Below are positions 17,035 through 26,152 of a stretch of 62,465 nucleotides of DNA, piece after piece; position 1 is the first letter of the stretch; every line of letters starts with the position of its first letter. The stretch is from an uncultured Bacteroidales bacterium (GTDB lineage Bacteria > Bacteroidota > Bacteroidia > Bacteroidales > UBA11471), in contig CALUZW010000013.1 of assembly GCA_944325415.1 (NCBI GenBank), positions 1 through 62,465 on the forward strand, given 5' to 3'. The translations under genes were made by a program, and so were the position numbers. Under the pieces are notes generated by a model. That model had not been told where the DNA came from, did not search any database, and saw only the letters and a list, made by a program, of their open reading frames with translations.

Positions 17035-18153
17035 ATGTCAAGTAAGATAAGACTGTTGGTAAGTGGCGGTGGCACCGGCGGGCATATATTCCCGGCTGTC
17101 TCCATTGCCAATGCGGTGAAAGAAAAATGTCCGCAGGCCGAGATACTCTTTGTCGGAGCCGAAGACCGTATGGAGATGGAGAAGGTGCCGGCGGCCGGAT
17201 ACCAGATTGTGGGACTTCCCATCAGCGGATTCTCGCGCACCCGCCTCTGGAAAAACTTCAAGGTGCTCTATCGGCTGGTGAAGAGCCTTTACAAGGCCCG
17301 TTCCATCGTAAAAAAGTTCCGTCCCGATATTGCCGTGGGCGTGGGTGGATATGCCAGTGGCCCCACCTTGTGGGCGGCTGCCCGTTGTGGCGTGCCTACC
17401 TTGATTCAGGAACAGAACTCCTATGCCGGCGTCACCAACAAGTTGTTGGCTTCAAAGGCGGTGAAGATATGTGTTGCCTACGACAATATGGAACGCTTCT
17501 TCCCCAAGGAGCGCATCGTTCTCACGGGAAACCCCGTGCGTCAGTCGTTGCAGGAGATAACCTGCTCGCGCGAAGAGGCCATCGCCTTTTTCGGCCTTGA
17601 CCCGAAGAAAAAGACGATTCTGATAGTCGGCGGCAGCCTGGGGGCACGCACCCTCAACCAGAGTGTCATGGCTGCCATTGACCACATTCCCGGCCATGAA
17701 GTGCAGCTCATCTGGCAGAGCGGCAGTTACTATGAAGCCACCATTCGCGCAGCGATGAAAGACAAGCATTACGATTATGTCGTGCAGACCCCCTTTATCG
17801 CCCGCATGGATATGGCCTATAAAGCGGCCGACCTGGTGGTGTCTCGTGCCGGAGCAGGTTCCATTTCGGAACTTTGTCTCCTGGGCAAACCGGCTATTCT
17901 GGTGCCTTCGCCCAATGTGGCCGAAGACCATCAGACCAAGAATGCCATGGCGCTCTCGGAGAAGGGGGCGGCTCTGCTTGTGCCCGACAGTGAGGCGGTG
18001 AACCGTCTTATCGACACGGCCGTGGAAATCGTGCAGAACGACACCCTGCTCGAAAAGATGCATCAGCGTATCCTGGCCCTGGCGCAGCGCGATTCGGCTG
18101 CGCGTATTGCCGACATCATATTGGAAATTGTAGCGGAGAGGAAATCGAAATGA
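17035..18153 (+). CDS. murG: Lipid II synthase (UDP-GlcNAc transferase)
   Basis: The 372-residue GT28 enzyme adds GlcNAc to lipid I on the inner face of the membrane. The N-terminal glycine loop SGGGTGGHIFPA (about residues 10-21), VGVGGYASGPTLWAA and the donor-binding region LVVSRAGAGSISEL are family hallmarks. Length is normal. Its last 4 bases overlap the start of murC (ATGA type), indicating coupled translation. Confidence 0.96.
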   Translation: MSSKIRLLVSGGGTGGHIFPAVSIANAVKEKCPQAEILFVGAEDRMEMEKVPAAGYQIVGLPISGFSRTRLWKNFKVLYRLVKSLYKARSIVKKFRPDIAVGVGGYASGPTLWAAARCGVPTLIQEQNSYAGVTNKLLASKAVKICVAYDNMERFFPKERIVLTGNPVRQSLQEITCSREEAIAFFGLDPKKKTILIVGGSLGARTLNQSVMAAIDHIPGHEVQLIWQSGSYYEATIRAAMKDKHYDYVVQTPFIARMDMAYKAADLVVSRAGAGSISELCLLGKPAILVPSPNVAEDHQTKNAMALSEKGAALLVPDSEAVNRLIDTAVEIVQNDTLLEKMHQRILALAQRDSAARIADIILEIVAERKSK

Positions 18154-19529
18154 AAGCGTTGACAGCCTATACATCTATCTATTTTGTCGGTGCGGGTGGC
18201 ATCGGCATGAGTGCGCTGGTGCGCTATTGCCTGGCCAAAGGTTTCATGGTGGCCGGCTATGACCGCACCCGAACGACGCTGACCGAGGCTCTTGAACGCG
18301 AAGGTGCGCGTCTTTTCTACGACGAGTCGGCCGAGTTGATACCGTCGTCTTTCCGCGACCCCGAGACAACGCTCGTTGTCTACACACCGGCCGTGCCCGA
18401 TACCCACGAGGGGCTCGCATATTTTCGTGAGCAGGGTTTCTGTGTGGTGAAGCGGGCCGAGCTGTTGGGCCTCATAACCCGCGAAAGCCGCGGCCTCTGT
18501 GTCGCCGGCACACACGGGAAGACGACAACATCGAGCATGACAGCCCATATCCTGGCCCAGTCGGCCGTGGGGTGCAGCGCCTTTCTCGGTGGTATATTGA
18601 AAAACTACGACAGCAACCTCATACTTTCCGACCGTAGCGACCTGGTCGTCATAGAGGCCGACGAGTACGACCGTTCGTTTCATCACCTGCGGCCCTATAT
18701 GGCGGTGATTACGGCTACCGACCCCGACCACCTCGACATCTATGGCACCTATGAGGCATACCTCGAAAGTTTCCGCCACTTTACCACGCTGATACGTCCC
18801 GATGGTGTGCTGATTATGAAAAAGGGGCTGTCTCTGCGCCCCGAGCCGGTGCCCGGTGTGCGTCTCTATACCTATTCGCTCGACGACGGAGGCGATTTCT
18901 ATGCCCGCAATATCCGCATGGGCGGCGGGAAGATTCTCTTCGACTGGGTCTACCCCGAAGGCGTTGTCGCCGACATCGACCTGGGTGTGCCCGTGCGGGT
19001 CAATATAGAGAACGGTGTGGCAGCCATGGCGCTGGCCTGGCTCAACGGCGTTACCCCCGATGAGATGCGCCGGGCCATGAAAAGTTTTGCCGGAGCCCGG
19101 CGTCGTTTCGATTACTGGATACGCGAGGCGCAGACGGTTCTCATCGACGACTATGCCCATCACCCCGACGAGATAAAGGCCAGCCTTACGTCATTGCGGG
19201 CCTTGTATCCCGACAAGAAAATATCGGTGATATTCCAGCCCCATCTGTATAGCCGGACACACGATTTTTGCGATGAATTCGCCGAATCGCTGTCGCTGGC
19301 CGACGAACTGATACTGCTCGATATCTACCCGGCACGCGAAAAACCGATACCCGGCGTTACCTCGCAAATCATTTTTGACAAGGTAAAATGCAAAAAGAAA
19401 GAGCTTTGTAGTAAAGAAAAGTTGCTCGAAACAATAAAAGGCCGTAACTTTGAAGTCCTTATTACACTCGGAGCCGGCGATATAGACCGCCTGCTGCCGG
19501 CGATAAAAGAGGAGATACTTGCCCGATGA
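18150..19529 (+). CDS. murC: UDP-MurNAc:L-alanine ligase
   Basis: The 459-residue ligase adds L-Ala to UDP-MurNAc, the first peptide step. It opens with YFVGAGGIGMSALVRYCLAK, the UDP-binding loop. The P-loop is CVAGTHGKTTTSSMTAHIL, with a histidine typical of MurC. IDDYAHHPDEIKASL is the C-terminal family motif. It overlaps both murG and ftsQ by 4 bases. The Lys/Cys-rich stretch near residues 410-425 is slightly AT-richer than its surroundings but the frame is intact. Confidence 0.96.
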   Translation: MKALTAYTSIYFVGAGGIGMSALVRYCLAKGFMVAGYDRTRTTLTEALEREGARLFYDESAELIPSSFRDPETTLVVYTPAVPDTHEGLAYFREQGFCVVKRAELLGLITRESRGLCVAGTHGKTTTSSMTAHILAQSAVGCSAFLGGILKNYDSNLILSDRSDLVVIEADEYDRSFHHLRPYMAVITATDPDHLDIYGTYEAYLESFRHFTTLIRPDGVLIMKKGLSLRPEPVPGVRLYTYSLDDGGDFYARNIRMGGGKILFDWVYPEGVVADIDLGVPVRVNIENGVAAMALAWLNGVTPDEMRRAMKSFAGARRRFDYWIREAQTVLIDDYAHHPDEIKASLTSLRALYPDKKISVIFQPHLYSRTHDFCDEFAESLSLADELILLDIYPAREKPIPGVTSQIIFDKVKCKKKELCSKEKLLETIKGRNFEVLITLGAGDIDRLLPAIKEEILAR

Positions 19530-20257
19530 AACGTTATCTTACCTACATAGTGGCCGCGCTTCTCGCTCTTTACCTGCTGGTGTCGCTGGTATGGGGAGAG
19601 GCCGTCGCGCACAGTCGCCTGTATAAGGGCTTCCGTGTGACGGTGGTCGACAGCGCACGGGTGCGTTATGTATCGGCCGATGAGGTGAGTAAATATCTGG
19701 CACGGCATATCTCGGCAAAGGAAAGCACCCCGTTGCGGGATATCGATACCGAAGAGATAGAAGAACTTCTGTCGGCCAACCGTCTCATCGAGGAGGTGAG
19801 GTGCTACAAGACCCCTTCGGGACTGTTGCGCATAGACCTTACCCAGCGGGTACCCGTGCTGCGTGTCCTGGGCGACAGTGCAGCCTATTTTCTTGATGAA
19901 AACGGCGAAATAATGCCCGCCGACCTGCCCGAGGCCGTTTCGGTGCCGGTGGCCACCGGCCACATCACGTCGGCCTTTGCGCGGGAGTCGCTCTATCCGT
20001 TTGCCTGTTTCCTGCGGGAGAACGATTTCTGGCAGGCGCAAATCGAGCAAATATATGTCGACGGTAATCAGAATGTAGAACTGATACCTCGTGTAGGCGA
20101 TCACCGCATTCTCATGGGGCCGCTCACTGCCTATGAAGAGAAACTCGACAACCTCCGGTGTCTTTATGAGCAGGCGTTCTCGCAGTGTGGCTGGAACAAA
20201 TACAGTACTATCAACCTCAAATACAAAGACCAGGTGGTGTGTACCCGACGAAAGTAG
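19526..20257 (+). CDS. ftsQ: Cell division protein FtsQ/DivIB-like
   Basis: The 243-residue bitopic protein has an N-terminal membrane helix at about residues 5-23 and a periplasmic domain. The region RVRYVSADEVSKYLARHI fits a POTRA fold, and the following beta domain includes LRIDLTQRVPVLRVLG. FtsQ links FtsL and FtsB-type proteins in the divisome. Conservation is low, but position between murC and ftsA and the topology are decisive. It overlaps murC by 4 bases. Confidence 0.9.
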   Translation: MKRYLTYIVAALLALYLLVSLVWGEAVAHSRLYKGFRVTVVDSARVRYVSADEVSKYLARHISAKESTPLRDIDTEEIEELLSANRLIEEVRCYKTPSGLLRIDLTQRVPVLRVLGDSAAYFLDENGEIMPADLPEAVSVPVATGHITSAFARESLYPFACFLRENDFWQAQIEQIYVDGNQNVELIPRVGDHRILMGPLTAYEEKLDNLRCLYEQAFSQCGWNKYSTINLKYKDQVVCTRRK

Positions 20258-20276
20258 AATAGAAGAACATCAAGAT

Positions 20277-21578
20277 ATGCAAGACCCAAAGAAGTATATT
20301 GTAGCTGTCGACTTAGGCTCCACACACATTAGCGGAGCTGCCGGCCACCGCGATGACGCGGGCCGTTTTGTGGTTGATGCGGTAGAAATCGTGGAGAGCA
20401 AGGACGCTATCAAACGGGGACGAATCATTAATGTCTCCGACGTCGCCTTCAAGTTGTCTCAGATTTTCCGGCGTCTCGAAACCCGCATTTCGCCGAGTAA
20501 GATTGGCAAGGCTTATGTGGGGGTGAGTGGACAGTCGGTACGCTCTATCGATTTCCCCATCGTGAGAACCATCTCTTTGGAGTCTCCCATAGATGAGACG
20601 TTATTGGCCGATCTGGAATCGGAGGCACGCGGCCGTGTGCTGGAAAACAATCTGGTCATCTTCGATGTCATACCCGGAGAATTCCGTGTCGACGGACGTT
20701 CCACGCAAGACCCTTGCGGCCAGTATGGTTCCGAGGTGCGGGCATCATATCGCCTTATTGTGGGCAATGAAATACACAAGCGTAATATCGATAAGGCTTT
20801 TGAACAGGCCAATATGCCCATAGCCGGTTATATCTGCACGGCCCATGCGGCAGCCGCCGCCGTACTCTCGGTCGAGGAGCGGCGTCAAGGGTGCGTTTTG
20901 CTCGATTTCGGCGCTGAGACGACAACCCTTTCTCTCTACAAAGACGGCTATTTCCTGTCGACGATAACCATACCTTTGGGAGGCAACAACATCACCCGCG
21001 ACATCTGTTCCCTCCATGTAAAGGAGTCGGAAGCCGAAGCCATCAAGAAAGCCTACCAGCCTCAGACCGATGCCTCACAGCCGGTCGACTGGGATATGAA
21101 AGACTACTATTTTGACTTCACGGCCGCTGAAATCGAAGAGGTGATAACCGCTCGTCTGGGTGAGATTGTGGCCAATGTAAAGGCGCAGTTGGCGGGTGCC
21201 GATGCCCGGACTTTCTCGTCGGGAATCACCCTCATAGGTGGTGGCTCGTTGATAAAAGGGTTGAAGCCGCTTTTGTCGAAAGAGACCTCGCTCGATGTGT
21301 GCCAAGGTACACTCCTCAACGTATCACTCCCCCAAAGCGTGAACGGAATGGCCTCGGTACAGGCTATCGGCTTGTTGCTCTTGGGATACGAGATATGTGC
21401 GGCTGTTCCCGTGGTTGAGCGGAAAGAAGAGCCCGCCGTAGCACCGGCTCCCGAGCCGGAACCCCAACCGGCAGTCTCTGCCGAAAGACAGAATTCCGGC
21501 AATACGAAATCTCAAAAATCTCCTTTGTGGAAGACGATTTGGGATAAGGTAAACGAAGAAATGGATAAGGAAAACTAA
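20277..21578 (+). CDS. ftsA: Cell division actin-like protein FtsA
   Basis: The 433-residue actin-family ATPase anchors FtsZ to the membrane. The chosen start MQDPKKYIVAVDLGSTHISG is 19 bases after ftsQ; the upstream open frame overlaps ftsQ. Phosphate-binding VAVDLGSTH, the central LLDFGAETTTLSLYKDG and ITLIGGGSLIKGL are actin-fold motifs. A proline/alanine-rich linker (about 375-405) precedes a C-terminal amphipathic segment (SPLWKTIWDKVNEEM) that probably binds the membrane. Confidence 0.95.
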   Translation: MQDPKKYIVAVDLGSTHISGAAGHRDDAGRFVVDAVEIVESKDAIKRGRIINVSDVAFKLSQIFRRLETRISPSKIGKAYVGVSGQSVRSIDFPIVRTISLESPIDETLLADLESEARGRVLENNLVIFDVIPGEFRVDGRSTQDPCGQYGSEVRASYRLIVGNEIHKRNIDKAFEQANMPIAGYICTAHAAAAAVLSVEERRQGCVLLDFGAETTTLSLYKDGYFLSTITIPLGGNNITRDICSLHVKESEAEAIKKAYQPQTDASQPVDWDMKDYYFDFTAAEIEEVITARLGEIVANVKAQLAGADARTFSSGITLIGGGSLIKGLKPLLSKETSLDVCQGTLLNVSLPQSVNGMASVQAIGLLLLGYEICAAVPVVERKEEPAVAPAPEPEPQPAVSAERQNSGNTKSQKSPLWKTIWDKVNEEMDKEN

Positions 21579-21597
21579 CCGATAACTATCAGGCACT

Positions 21598-22797
21598 ATG
21601 GACGAATACAACGATAAACCGCAGTTCGATATCGATGAACGCTCGGAATTGCCCGCCATCATCAAGGTGATAGGTGTCGGTGGCGGCGGAGGAAACGCCG
21701 TGGAGAACATGTTCCGTACAGGAATAAAAGATGTAACATTTGTCCTGTGCAATACCGACAAGCAGGCCATGCGCGGGACCAAGATACCCCGCACGCTCCT
21801 TCTCGGTCCCGGTCGGGGTGCCGGAGGCGACCCCTTGGTAGCCCGTCAGCTGGCCGAAGAGAGTGTCGACCGCATCAAGGAGTTGCTCAACGACGATACC
21901 GATATGGTCTTCATCACCGCCGGTATGGGCGGCGGTACCGGTACCGGTGCGTCGCCGGTCATCGCAGGTGTCGCCCGCAGTCTGGGTATTCTCACCGTAG
22001 GCATTGTCTCTATACCCTTTGCCTGGGAGGCCGAGTTCAAGATAAAGCAGGCCCTGGCCGGCGTAGAAGATTTGCGCAAGAATGTCGATGCGCTGCTGGT
22101 CATCAACAACGAAAATCTGCGCAAGGTCTACCCCGACCTTACCTGGCTCAACGGCTTCAAGAAGGCCGACGAGACCCTGACCGTTGCCGCCAAGAGCATC
22201 GCCGAGCTGATTACCGTGAAAGGATATATCAACCTCGACTTCGCCGATGTGCGCCGCACCCTCGAAAATGGCGGTGTCGCCGTGATGAGCAGCGGATTTG
22301 GCGAGGGTGAGCACCGTATCACCAAGGCCATCGAAGATGCCCTGCATTCGCCCCTGCTGGCGGCCGACAATCTCTATAAGGCCAAACGCATACTCATCAA
22401 CCTCTACCTGAGTTCCAGTGCCGACGACCAGGTGGTGATGGACGAGTTCAAAGAGCTGAACGAGTTTATGGCCCGCTTCGACGGGGTAAAGACCATCTCG
22501 GGTATTACCATCGACGATACGCTCGAAGGAAAAGTGAAGGTAACCATTCTCGCCTCGGACTTCGGCGACAAGATGATAGATGTCGACAAGGCCTACCCCG
22601 GCGACAAGGAGTATGTCATACTCACCGTCGCTCAGATGGACGACAACGCCATTCTCGAAAAAATCGACCGTACCCCTACCTACGACCGTCCCGGCAACTT
22701 TGCCAAGCAGCTGTTGCGTACCGCTTCGGCCGAGGAGACCGCTGCCGAGGTCAACTACAACGGCAATGGCGTGATACTTTTTGATAAAACCGAATAA
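21598..22797 (+). CDS. ftsZ: Cell division tubulin homologue FtsZ
   Basis: The 399-residue GTPase forms the cytokinetic ring. N-terminal IKVIGVGGGGGNAVENM, the tubulin signature GMGGGTGTGASPVIAG and the T7 loop NLDFADVRRTL, which completes the GTPase site of the next subunit, are all present. The C-terminal tail after the globular domain is short and ends VILFDKTE, without an obvious canonical FtsA-binding peptide. The loop KIPRTLLLGPGRGAGGDP is shorter than in Bacteroides fragilis-type FtsZ as I recall it. Confidence 0.96.
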   Translation: MDEYNDKPQFDIDERSELPAIIKVIGVGGGGGNAVENMFRTGIKDVTFVLCNTDKQAMRGTKIPRTLLLGPGRGAGGDPLVARQLAEESVDRIKELLNDDTDMVFITAGMGGGTGTGASPVIAGVARSLGILTVGIVSIPFAWEAEFKIKQALAGVEDLRKNVDALLVINNENLRKVYPDLTWLNGFKKADETLTVAAKSIAELITVKGYINLDFADVRRTLENGGVAVMSSGFGEGEHRITKAIEDALHSPLLAADNLYKAKRILINLYLSSSADDQVVMDEFKELNEFMARFDGVKTISGITIDDTLEGKVKVTILASDFGDKMIDVDKAYPGDKEYVILTVAQMDDNAILEKIDRTPTYDRPGNFAKQLLRTASAEETAAEVNYNGNGVILFDKTE

Positions 22798-22818
22798 AAA
22801 TTTAAAACAAAAGAAGAT

Positions 22819-23268
22819 ATGAGTTTATTTGATCAAATCAGCAACGATATCAAGGCCGCCATGCTGGCCCGCGACAAACAGCGTCTCGAAGCCCTGCGCG
22901 GTATCAAAAAAGAGTTTATCGAAGCCAAGACCGCCAAAGGCGCCGATGGTGAACTGCACGACGACGTGGCTCTCAAAATTCTGGCCAAGATGGCCAAGCA
23001 ACGCCGCGAGAGTGCCCAGATCTATTCCGAGCAGAACCGTCCCGACCTGGCTGAGCCCGAGTTGGCCGAAGCCGCAGTCATCGAGTCGTACCTGCCCCAG
23101 CCCATGAGCGATGCCGAGCTCGAAGAGGCCATCAAGGCCATCATCGCCGAAGTGGGAGCCACCTCGGTCAAGGAGATGGGAAAGGTGATGGGTGTTGCCT
23201 CCAAGAAACTGGCCGGAAAAGCCGACGGCAAAGCCATATCGGAGAAGGTAAAAGCTCTGCTGGCATGA
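22819..23268 (+). CDS. GatB/YqeY domain protein
   Basis: A 149-residue helical protein of the YqeY family, resembling the tail domain of the amidotransferase subunit GatB. It starts MSLFDQISNDIKAAMLARDK and contains YLPQPMSDAELEEAIKAI and KEMGKVMGVASKKLAGKADG, characteristic of the family. It may assist tRNA-dependent amidation or bind tRNA, but no clear function is established. It follows ftsZ by 21 bases and is likely in the same transcript; serS comes 40 bases later. Confidence 0.9.
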   Translation: MSLFDQISNDIKAAMLARDKQRLEALRGIKKEFIEAKTAKGADGELHDDVALKILAKMAKQRRESAQIYSEQNRPDLAEPELAEAAVIESYLPQPMSDAELEEAIKAIIAEVGATSVKEMGKVMGVASKKLAGKADGKAISEKVKALLA

Positions 23269-23308
23269 TGTTTCAAAAGAATTGTTGTTTATACTAAAAA
23301 GATAAATT

Positions 23309-24580
23309 ATGCTTACACTTGCCGCCATCAAAGAGAATCCCGAAGAAATTATTCGGAAGCTGGCAAAAAAACATTTCGACGCCCGTGAGGCGATTGCCAA
23401 AGTCTTGGAACTCGATAAGGTGCGTCGCTCGTCGCAGATGGAGCTTGACAAGAGCCTTTCCGAGCTGAAAGGTCTCTCGGCACAAGTCGGAAAACTCATG
23501 AAAGAGGGCCGCACCGCCGAAGCCGAAACCGTGAAAGCCCAAGTGGCCGAAATGAAAGAGTCGAACAAGAAATTCGAAGAGGCCATGACCACGGCCGAAT
23601 CGGAAATTACCGACATACTCCTCTCCGTACCCAATACCCCTTGCGACATGGTGCCCGAGGGCCGCACGGCCGAAGACAATGTTGTAGAACGCTCGGGCGG
23701 TGTCATACCCGACCTGCCCGCCGATGCTCTGCCCCACTGGGAATTGGCCCGCAAGTACGACCTCATCGACTTTGAGCTCGGTGTGAAGATTACCGGAGCC
23801 GGATTTCCCGTGTACAAGGGCAAAGGAGCCCGTCTGCAACGTGCCCTCATCAGCTTCTTCCTCGACAGCGCCCGCGAGGCCGGTTATCTCGAAGTGCAAC
23901 CCCCTTATGTGGTGAATGCCGCATCGGGCTACGGCACCGGACAACTCCCCGACAAGGAGGGACAGATGTACCACTGCAACGAAGACGACCTCTACCTCAT
24001 ACCCACCGCCGAGGTGCCGGTAACCAACCTCTACCGCGATGTGATACTCGACGAGTCGCAGCTCCCCATTCGCAACACGGCCTACTCGGCCTGCTTCCGT
24101 CGCGAAGCCGGTTCGTACGGAAAAGATGTGCGCGGCCTCAACCGTTTGCACCAGTTTGACAAGGTAGAAATTGTGCAGATACAGCACCCCGACCACTCTT
24201 ATGAGTCGCTCAAAGAGATGATAGATTATGTACAGACGCTGGTCGAACGCCTCGAACTGCCGTGGCATATTCTCCGACTCTGCGGTGGCGACATGAGTTT
24301 CACCTCGGCCATCACCTTCGACTTCGAGGTGTTCTCGGCCGCTCAGAAACGCTGGCTCGAAGTGAGCTCCGTCTCCAACTTCGAAAGCTACCAGGCCAAC
24401 CGTCTTAAATGCCGCTTCCGTGGCGCCGACAAGAAGATACGCCTGGCCCACACCCTCAACGGCAGCGCGCTGGCATTGCCCCGTATCGTAGCCGCCTTGC
24501 TCGAAAACAACCAGACTCCCGAAGGAATACGCATACCCAAGGTGCTGGTTCCCTATACCGGTTTCGATATCATTGATTGA
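23309..24580 (+). CDS. serS: Serine--tRNA ligase
   Basis: The 423-residue class II synthetase charges tRNA-Ser (and tRNA-Sec where present). The N-terminal coiled-coil arm that grips the tRNA long variable arm is visible at about residues 30-100 (rich in K, E and L). Class II motif 2 appears as SACFRREAGSYGKDVRGLNR and motif 3 near NGSALALPRIVAALLENNQ. Length is normal. It ends before a strong terminator that closes the long cluster. Confidence 0.96.
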   Translation: MLTLAAIKENPEEIIRKLAKKHFDAREAIAKVLELDKVRRSSQMELDKSLSELKGLSAQVGKLMKEGRTAEAETVKAQVAEMKESNKKFEEAMTTAESEITDILLSVPNTPCDMVPEGRTAEDNVVERSGGVIPDLPADALPHWELARKYDLIDFELGVKITGAGFPVYKGKGARLQRALISFFLDSAREAGYLEVQPPYVVNAASGYGTGQLPDKEGQMYHCNEDDLYLIPTAEVPVTNLYRDVILDESQLPIRNTAYSACFRREAGSYGKDVRGLNRLHQFDKVEIVQIQHPDHSYESLKEMIDYVQTLVERLELPWHILRLCGGDMSFTSAITFDFEVFSAAQKRWLEVSSVSNFESYQANRLKCRFRGADKKIRLAHTLNGSALALPRIVAALLENNQTPEGIRIPKVLVPYTGFDIID

Positions 24581-24605
24581 TGCATCACCGATGTGACAAT
24601 ACATG

Positions 24606-24638
24606 GAGAGGCCCGCTTTCGTGCGGGCCTCTCTTTTT
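24606..24638 (+). terminator. Rho-independent terminator after serS
   Basis: GAGAGGCCCGC (24606-24616) pairs perfectly with GCGGGCCTCTC (24623-24633) with a 6-base loop, followed by a T run. It ends the dcw-yqeY-serS run. Confidence 0.92.
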
Positions 24639-24671
24639 GTACCGGCTCTTGTCGGGAAATGGCCCGGACGT

Positions 24672-24702
24672 GTTGCATATAACAGAAAAAAGAATATATT
24701 TG
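24672..24702 (+). promoter_or_regulatory. Bacteroides-type promoter for the SDR gene
   Basis: TATATTTG at 24695-24702 fits the -7 element. GTTG at 24672-24675, one base from TTTG, is 19 bases upstream. The ATG at 24733 gives a leader of about 25 bases. Confidence 0.6.
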
Positions 24703-24732
24703 CAGAACAAGGATACCTGAAATATTTCGGTT

Positions 24733-25479
24733 ATGGAAACCACGAAACGAGTCTTTATCATGGGAGCGACTTCGGGCATAGGCTTGGAGTTGGCCCGGTT
24801 GTGTATTGCCAAAGGGTGGCGGGTAGCCATTGCAGGCCGGCGGGCCGAGCCACTTGAAACACTCCGCATGTCGGCCCCCTCGCAGGTTGTAGCCGCCTGC
24901 ATCGACATCACGCGCGAATCGTCGGCAGCGGAGATGTTGCGACTGGTCGACAAGTTGGGAGGCATGGACATTTATTGCCACGTCTCGGGCATCGGTGCGC
25001 AGAATCCGACACTCGACCCGGCTGTCGAGTTGCGCACGATGGAGACCAATGTCATGGGCTTTACCCGCATGGTAACGGCCGCCTACAATTATTTCGCCCG
25101 GCAGGGCGGCGGGCAGATAGCCGTGGTTACCTCTGTCGCCGGTACCCGCGGCCTCGGTTCGGCAACCGCCTACTCGGCCTCCAAACGGTTGCAGAACACC
25201 TATCTCGATGCCTTGTCGCAGCTCTCACGCATGCGCAAGCTGCGTATAACCTTTACCGACATACGTCCCGGATTTGTGGCCACCGACCTGCTCAACAAGG
25301 CCCATCACTACCCCATGCTCATGCCGTTGCAGCCTGTGGCGCGCAAGGTGTTCAGAGCCATTGAGCGCCGCCGTCGCCGGGTGGTCATCGACTGGCGCTT
25401 TGCCGTGCTGGTCTTTTTCTGGCGTCTTATCCCTGCCGGTCTGTGGGAGCGGATGCCCGTGCGGGTTATCAAGAATTAA
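24733..25479 (+). CDS. Short-chain dehydrogenase/reductase
   Basis: A 248-residue NAD(P)-dependent oxidoreductase of the classical SDR fold. The cofactor loop is IMGATSGIGLELARLC. The catalytic serine is in VVTSVAGTRGLGS, and the Tyr-Lys pair in AYSASKRLQNTYLD. The C-terminal part (about 215-245) is hydrophobic and basic (VLVFFWRLIPAGLWERM), suggesting membrane association. The substrate is unknown. It has its own promoter and lies between the serS terminator and an AT-rich lipoprotein gene. Confidence 0.9.
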   Translation: METTKRVFIMGATSGIGLELARLCIAKGWRVAIAGRRAEPLETLRMSAPSQVVAACIDITRESSAAEMLRLVDKLGGMDIYCHVSGIGAQNPTLDPAVELRTMETNVMGFTRMVTAAYNYFARQGGGQIAVVTSVAGTRGLGSATAYSASKRLQNTYLDALSQLSRMRKLRITFTDIRPGFVATDLLNKAHHYPMLMPLQPVARKVFRAIERRRRRVVIDWRFAVLVFFWRLIPAGLWERMPVRVIKN

Positions 25480-25510
25480 AAATATGTAAACTGTTTTTAT
25501 ATATATTTTG

Positions 25511-25518
25511 TATTTTTG
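25511..25518 (+). promoter_or_regulatory. -7-like box for the lipoprotein gene
   Basis: TATTTTTG at 25511-25518 fits TAnnTTTG. The leader to the ATG at 25583 would be about 58 bases and is AT-rich. No -33 element was seen. Confidence 0.45.
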
Positions 25519-25582
25519 CAGGGAATAATTGGTCCTAATTTAATACAAATAATTCTTTTTACATCTTTATAATATAAACACT

Positions 25583-26104
25583 ATGAAAAAACAAAATAAA
25601 CGATGGCAATTTGTCATTATGTCGATCATGATGACGATTTTATTTACTGCTTGTGGTGATAATGATGGCGATAGTGATTTCCTTACGTCATCCCCTTTGG
25701 ACGGAGAGGTGGCTGATTATGCGCCAGAAACTTTACACCCAGGGTCGGTTTTGACTTGGCAAGGTGAGATAATATTAACATTGAATAGCGGAGAACAACG
25801 AAGATCTGACTTTGGAAAGACCAATCCTTTTAAATTTCAGATAATAAGCTCCAATGAAGGTCTCTCAAATTATAAGTATGCATATTCTACAACTTATTAT
25901 ACTTATAAGAAGATAGCAACTAATAAGGCTAATTTAAAATTTAAAATAGAGTGTCTGTTGATGGGTAGTAAATATGTCTACTATAAGTATGATATGATTT
26001 TAGATTTTACTTCTCCTTCAACCATGAACATTACAGGAACGTATGAATTTGATAATATATATGCATTGGATTGTGAGGGGACTCTTATACTTCCTATGTA
26101 TTGA
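25583..26104 (+). CDS. Small AT-rich lipoprotein of unknown function
   Basis: The 173-residue protein has a lipoprotein signal with the lipidated cysteine at residue 24 (ILFTAC), followed by GDNDGDSD. Acidic residues right after the cysteine are known in Bacteroides as a signal for export to the cell surface, so surface exposure is plausible. The remaining part is rich in Tyr, Ser and beta-type sequence and ends with ALDCEGTLILPMY. It looks lipocalin-like, but I do not recognise a family. The gene is far more AT-rich than its neighbours, which suggests recent transfer. Confidence 0.7.
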   Translation: MKKQNKRWQFVIMSIMMTILFTACGDNDGDSDFLTSSPLDGEVADYAPETLHPGSVLTWQGEIILTLNSGEQRRSDFGKTNPFKFQIISSNEGLSNYKYAYSTTYYTYKKIATNKANLKFKIECLLMGSKYVYYKYDMILDFTSPSTMNITGTYEFDNIYALDCEGTLILPMY

Positions 26105-26113
26105 GAATTAAAA

Positions 26114-26140
26114 AATCCGAGACAATGTCTCGGATTTTTT
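26114..26140. terminator. Bidirectional terminator
   Basis: AATCCGAGAC (26114-26123) pairs perfectly with GTCTCGGATT (26127-26136) around a 3-base loop, with A and T runs on the two sides. It separates the converging lipoprotein and epimerase genes. Confidence 0.92.
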
Positions 26141-26152
26141 AGTACGGAAAAG

